Shown piece by piece: positions 33,415-37,272 of a stretch of DNA of 37,272 nt (positions are counted from its first letter, which is position 1; each line of letters begins with the position of its first letter). Origin of the DNA: Phaeoceros laevis (Eukaryota; Anthocerotophyta; Anthocerotopsida; Notothyladales); NCBI GenBank assembly GCA_049999765.1, contig JBNGIQ010009375.1, positions 1 through 37,272 of the forward strand, read 5' to 3'. The notes below the pieces were generated by a model, which was not told the DNA's origin, did not search any database, and saw only the letters and a program-made list of their open reading frames with translations. The translations under genes and the position numbers were made by a program.

Positions 33415-36400
33415 ATGTCTGCGCAGCTTGATTGCGGCAGCAGCGACGCGGATAGCATGATGATAGGACAACACAAGCGGCCGCTGGACCAGTCCGTGGA
33501 TCAGCCAGCCAAGTACCTCAAACCGAGCTCTGATGATGCCAAGCTCCACGGCGATGGTGCCGTGGAGCCTGGGAAGCAGCCCCGGGGGCAACCCCAGGTT
33601 AACGATGCGGTCCTCGACAACGGGCAGGGGCCGTGCTGGAGATCGGTTCTTGAAGCGGGCCATGAGGCTGGCGGCAGTTCCGGCGTGTCTGCCGGTGCCT
33701 GCGAGGCGGGCCAAGAGCAGCCCCTGCATGGCCATGGCGGCCCCAACGGCGCGTGTACGATCCCGCCATGCTCGGCTGGAGTCGCTGCTTGCACAAGTCA
33801 GCACCTGGACGAGGGCAAGATCGTGAGTTTGCGTGAGGATGGAGCTGCTGTCGTAATTTTTGACCCCGTTTTAACACCTGCTGGTGATTCGAGTGATTTA
33901 GTCACACCATCATCGTCGGCACATCCATGTCTGGCCGCTTCTGCGGGGCGTGATGGGCCTGCCGAGGATGGACAGAGAATGTGTCTTGTAAAGGATGGCA
34001 TAGCTCAGGGTGGAGAGCAAGCAGGTGGTTCGGGCTTGCCTGAGGCAAATCACAGGAATCAGAGGAACAGGGGGAATGTGGAGGATCCAGTCGTGTTCCT
34101 GGAAACAGTGGAAAAGGTTCTTGAAGCACGAAAGACCAAGCGAACGAGGCCGTTGCCGGTCATGATGGCTGGCAAGGTCTTGAATCTTTACACTCTGAAT
34201 TCCAAGGTGAGGGAATTGGGCGGATATTGCAAGGTCACCACTGACGCCCTGTGGGGCAATGTAGCTCGGGAGCTGGGGTTGGCGCAGCTCTGTGGGCCCG
34301 GTGTCAAGCTTGTATACTTCAAGTACTTGAGAAAGCTCGAGAGTAGGAAGTCGCTGGGAGCAGCTGCAGCAGTGTCAAGGCTGAATGGTGAACCGACGAA
34401 AGCAGTGGCGTCGCAGTCTTCCTTTCCCGGCAGGCAAGTCTCCGACGGGAAGGGGGAGAAGCACAGGGCAGGTGTGGGAGTGGAACAGTCTGGAGACAGT
34501 GAATCCTCCAGAGAAGAAGCAGATGAGCTCAGAGGCCAGGGCGACAGCGGTGGCAACGTTGGTTTGTGCATGCAGAACGAGCAATTGCTGGAAGGCAGAG
34601 ACGACAAGGAAGCTTGGTTGCCAGATGTACACGATGGCAACTCCAGCAGACTTGGGTCCGGAAGTTCCAGGAGGGCTGACGATTTTGGAGTGGGCGCTGT
34701 GGAACAGACTGAACAGGATGTCTCCGAGGGGAGAGCTGGGCTTGATCAAAGCAAAACCGAGTCATTGGCTCAAATGCTCAATTGGATCAGACGCCTGGCT
34801 GTAAATCCCAGGGACCCGTCTAGGGGCCAGGCCACAGGGTTGGGCCACGATGGGGAGTGGGTACAGGAGTGCCATTCCCAGGCAGAGAAAATCCGTGCAT
34901 TTTTGTGGAGGAAAAAGGATGAGCTGAGATCAAAAACTCCTGCTGCTGCAGCTGCTGCTGATTCATTCCATGGGCAGGTAGATATTCCCTTGTTGCGCCC
35001 TTGTCAGAGTTTACCATCTCTGTGCTTGTAGTCAGTCAGTGGCATGCTTAGTGGACATGTACTGCTAGTGTAGGTGAAGGGGTAGCATTGAGTACACTTG
35101 TTCCTTTTGTTCTGATTCACGGAACTGCAGAACAAGCAGCCTCGAGCTCACTATTACGAAGAGCCTGCTGATCCACAAGGCCTGGATAGATTGAGGTCAA
35201 CTCGGGAGCGTTCATTGCATTATGGTTTCCCTACATCCCCAGGTGTACATAGGCCTGTCCAAGGTGGTGCAACACCAAGGGGCTCTGGTTTTCTTGCTCA
35301 AGTGCACAGTGGCAGCCGGCAACCAAGCTCCCCTCTTCCTGTATCTTTTTCTGAAACTGCACATACAAACTATAACTTCAGCATAGGAGATAGGGGTGCT
35401 AGGAAGAGGATTCCCCTTGGACCAGACTTCCAAGCCATAGTACCAGACTGGAACCCACCTGGTGCTTCTGCTGCCGAAATTCCGCGAAGTGGACTGCAGG
35501 GCACCTGCTTGGTGAATGATTCGGAGTATGGCGAGGAATTGGAACTTAATGTGCAGCTGTGGATGGGGAGACAAGTCTGGCCTCTTTTGGATTGTAAGAA
35601 AGTTGTAAATAAGGACAGGTTAGGGAAAGGTAGATCTGATATTTGCTTATGTGAGGACATGGAGTCTATAGAATGTGTCAGGCTTCATATTGATGAGGAA
35701 AGACACAGATTGAAAGAAGAGACAGGCAGTGCGTTTACAGCCTGGAAGTTTGACGAGATGGGGGAAATTGTGGCAGATCAGTGGACCAAGGAGGAGCAGC
35801 ATGTGTACAAAACCTTGGTGAAACTGAACCCAGTTTCCTTGGAGAAGAACTTTTGGGACCAGCTCCCTCTCGCATTCCCTACTAGAAGCATGAAAGAGTT
35901 GGTCAGCTATTATTTCAATGTTTTTGTATTGAGACGGCGAGCCATCCAGAATAGGCTTCATGGGGAAAAAATTGACAGTGATGATGATGAGACCGAGCTT
36001 CCTGTGACTGACTCAGAATCTAGCGACGAATATGATACGGGAGATGAGGGTGGGGATGATGCAGATGATGGCATTGCCGAGGAGACAGAGAAGCCACACC
36101 TTGAGGATGTTGTTACCAGAGAACGGCAGTTCACAGAGCTAGAAGCAAGTTTCAACTACAGCTCAAGCAAACTTGAAGCTGAGTGCTCGGAAGGGGCACA
36201 TGATGTGGCTGTGATGGACCTCGCAGTATCAACAGACTTGAGGCTGCATGATCAGAGTTTACAACTAGCCCATCATATCCATCTCCAAGACCCAGCAACC
36301 CTGGGAGCTGGCTGGGAGAGTGACCTTCAGGGGGATGAGAAGAATCATTTGGAGGACATGACTGGTATCGGAGATGATGCGTTACAGGAAGTGCAGAGGT

Positions 36401-36546
36401 GGGAAGATCCTCATTGGGACGAAACTGATCATGATTTGAGTATCTGCAAGCATCTGAGTATTTCCAAGTCTGATCAGGAACAGCCAAATGATGCTGGGGA
36501 ACAAAATGGAGCTGTTCCAGTTATCCTTGGTAACTCCCAGGTTTGA
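33415..36546 (+). CDS. ARID-ELM2-SANT chromatin protein
   Basis: Two exons, 33415-34977 and 35131-36546, join in phase across a 153-bp GT-AG intron (GGGCAG|GTAGAT ... CTGCAG|AACAAG) to give about 992 residues. The ARID DNA-binding domain occupies about residues 224-308 (FLETVEKVL, LYTLNSKVRELGGYCKVT, LWGNVARELGL, VKLVYFKYLRKLE). An ELM2 motif starts near 611 (KRIPLGPDFQAIVPDW). A SANT/Myb-like helix bundle spans about 737-790 (WTKEEQHVYKTLV, FWDQLPLAFPTRSMKELVSYYFNVFVLRRR). A long acidic tail follows (DSDDDETELP, DEGGDDADDG). Plants have ARID-ELM2 proteins of this layout, nuclear factors thought to work with histone deacetylase-type complexes. ATG 33415 is the first in frame; the open frame above it starts with TTG only. 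Confidence 0.92.
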
Positions 36547-36919
36547 TGGACTCTGAGGCTTCATTTCCTGGGGTACAATGGATCATCATGAAGTAATTTG
36601 ACCTTGGGGTTGCCACCATCTTGACCTTGGTTTCTTTCTGCATGAAGCTGTCTGAATCCCTGGAGTCGGCTGGTACAGCATCAGGTGGAACCTTCACCAG
36701 CCACGCAAGAACCTGATTGAGAGGTTCTCCAGGTACTTTTTGTGCACCTCAAGCACGGGAAGTGTTCTCGTACCGGTGGTGGGGCAAGGAACGCTGATTG
36801 GATGTTCATCGAAGCCTACTTGGCATATTTGTAGAACTAGGTCGAATTGTATGCAGTTCGATGTATTAGTTGCTATCCCTTTAAACCATTTAAGTTGGGT
36901 AGCCCTGAAATTAGGATTC
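36547..36919 (+). other. 3' flank of the ARID-ELM2 gene
   Basis: Presumed 3' UTR and downstream sequence. No further coding frame is supported and no clear polyadenylation signal stands out. Confidence 0.4.
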
Positions 36920-37272
36920 TCGCTCCTTGAGCGAAGCGAAGCTCGGGGCTAGTGCAAGGATTTGTACAGTTTCGGAACCAGTCACGTAATAAGCAATCTC
37001 CAGTGCGAGCTGTCGGTGTTGTGAAGGGATCACGGCCCTTCCGGCCGATAAGCCCGCAGGGACGAGGTTTCTTTAGACTACCGCGACTGTGATTGGCGAA
37101 GGTAACTGGCGCAGCTTGGGGTGAAAACCGCAAAAGGCCTCGACTGTAGGCATCATGCAGGTCGAGGTGCTTTCGTGCGTTACGGATTAGTTAGCCCCCG
37201 CCGGGAGGGGGGCTACCGGGCTGTAGCCCGCGAGGGCCGCCCCTCGCCGGTGACCCGAGCGGCCTACAGCCC
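36920..37272 (+). other. Organelle-like GC-rich segment with possible group II intron 5' end
   Basis: From about 36920 the base composition and texture change. GAGCGAAGCGAAGCTC is an inverted GC-rich word of the kind common in plant mitochondrial DNA. At 37003 GTGCGAGCTGTCGG fits the GUGYG 5' end and following bases of plant mitochondrial group II introns. The run CACGGCCCTTCCGGCC and then AAGCCCGCAGGGACGAGG could form domain I helices. No domain V is seen before the window ends. This may be nuclear DNA of mitochondrial origin or a chimeric contig edge. The identification is tentative. Confidence 0.35.
37218..37272. repeat. 55-bp GC-rich inverted repeat with internal hairpin
   Basis: GGGCTGTAGCCCGC at 37218-37231 pairs with GCGGCCTACAGCCC at 37259-37272 with one mismatch. 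Inside it GCGAGGG and CCCTCGC form a second perfect 7-bp stem around CCGC. The window ends exactly at the outer arm, so a longer structure may continue. Confidence 0.8.

Noticed and set aside
33220-33804. Minus-strand frame of 194 codons opposite the ARID-ELM2 first exon
   Set aside because: It is antisense to a well-supported gene and is rich in Arg, Ala and Pro as expected from a GC-rich shadow.

Overview
This is nuclear DNA from a plant, most likely a seedless land plant (lycophyte, bryophyte or fern grade). Spliceosomal introns are short (about 80-180 bp, GT-AG). Genes include a RUNKEL-type FUSED kinase, an ABCG11-like half-transporter, MUR3-like GT47 glycosyltransferases, an ARID-ELM2-SANT protein and a large PLS-class PPR protein. 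A Ty3-like LTR element carries a plant initiator-tRNA-Met primer site. The species cannot be fixed from the sequence. The draft assembly has two N gaps (13123-13132 and 21330-21729), and both lie in coding sequence.

Layout. 1-6617: a decayed LTR retrotransposon with gag, a DTGA protease and an acidic C-terminal ORF, but no recognisable reverse transcriptase, RNase H or integrase. A 227-bp solo LTR is nested in its gag. 6640-7160: short dispersed repeats with two tRNA-like units on the minus strand. 7600-10060: gene debris, namely PPR pseudogene pieces in both orientations, an unidentified 3' exon and an orphan BRCT exon. 10066-17395: a segmental duplication carrying two intronless MUR3-like genes (minus strand) around an F-box gene (plus strand), with a scrap of a third MUR3-like copy at 17524. 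18087-21329: a PPR gene (minus strand) whose DYW domain is frameshifted off and decaying. 21730-26259: RUNKEL-like kinase (minus strand, ten exons seen, C-terminus lost in the gap). 27605-30755: ABCG half-transporter (minus strand, eleven exons, reading frame fully closed). 33415-36546: ARID-ELM2-SANT gene (plus strand, two exons). About 36920-37272: a GC-rich, hairpin-rich tail that looks organellar, with a possible group II intron 5' end.

These are independent eukaryotic transcription units, not an operon. Housekeeping genes (RUNKEL, ABCG, ARID-ELM2) occupy the right half. The left half is a repeat-rich region where transposition, tandem duplication and pseudogenisation have been active. 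The observations most worth following are the gag-protease-only element with its unexplained acidic ORF, the PPR gene caught losing its DYW editing domain, the tRNA-like units with an enlarged middle region, and the organelle-like right edge.
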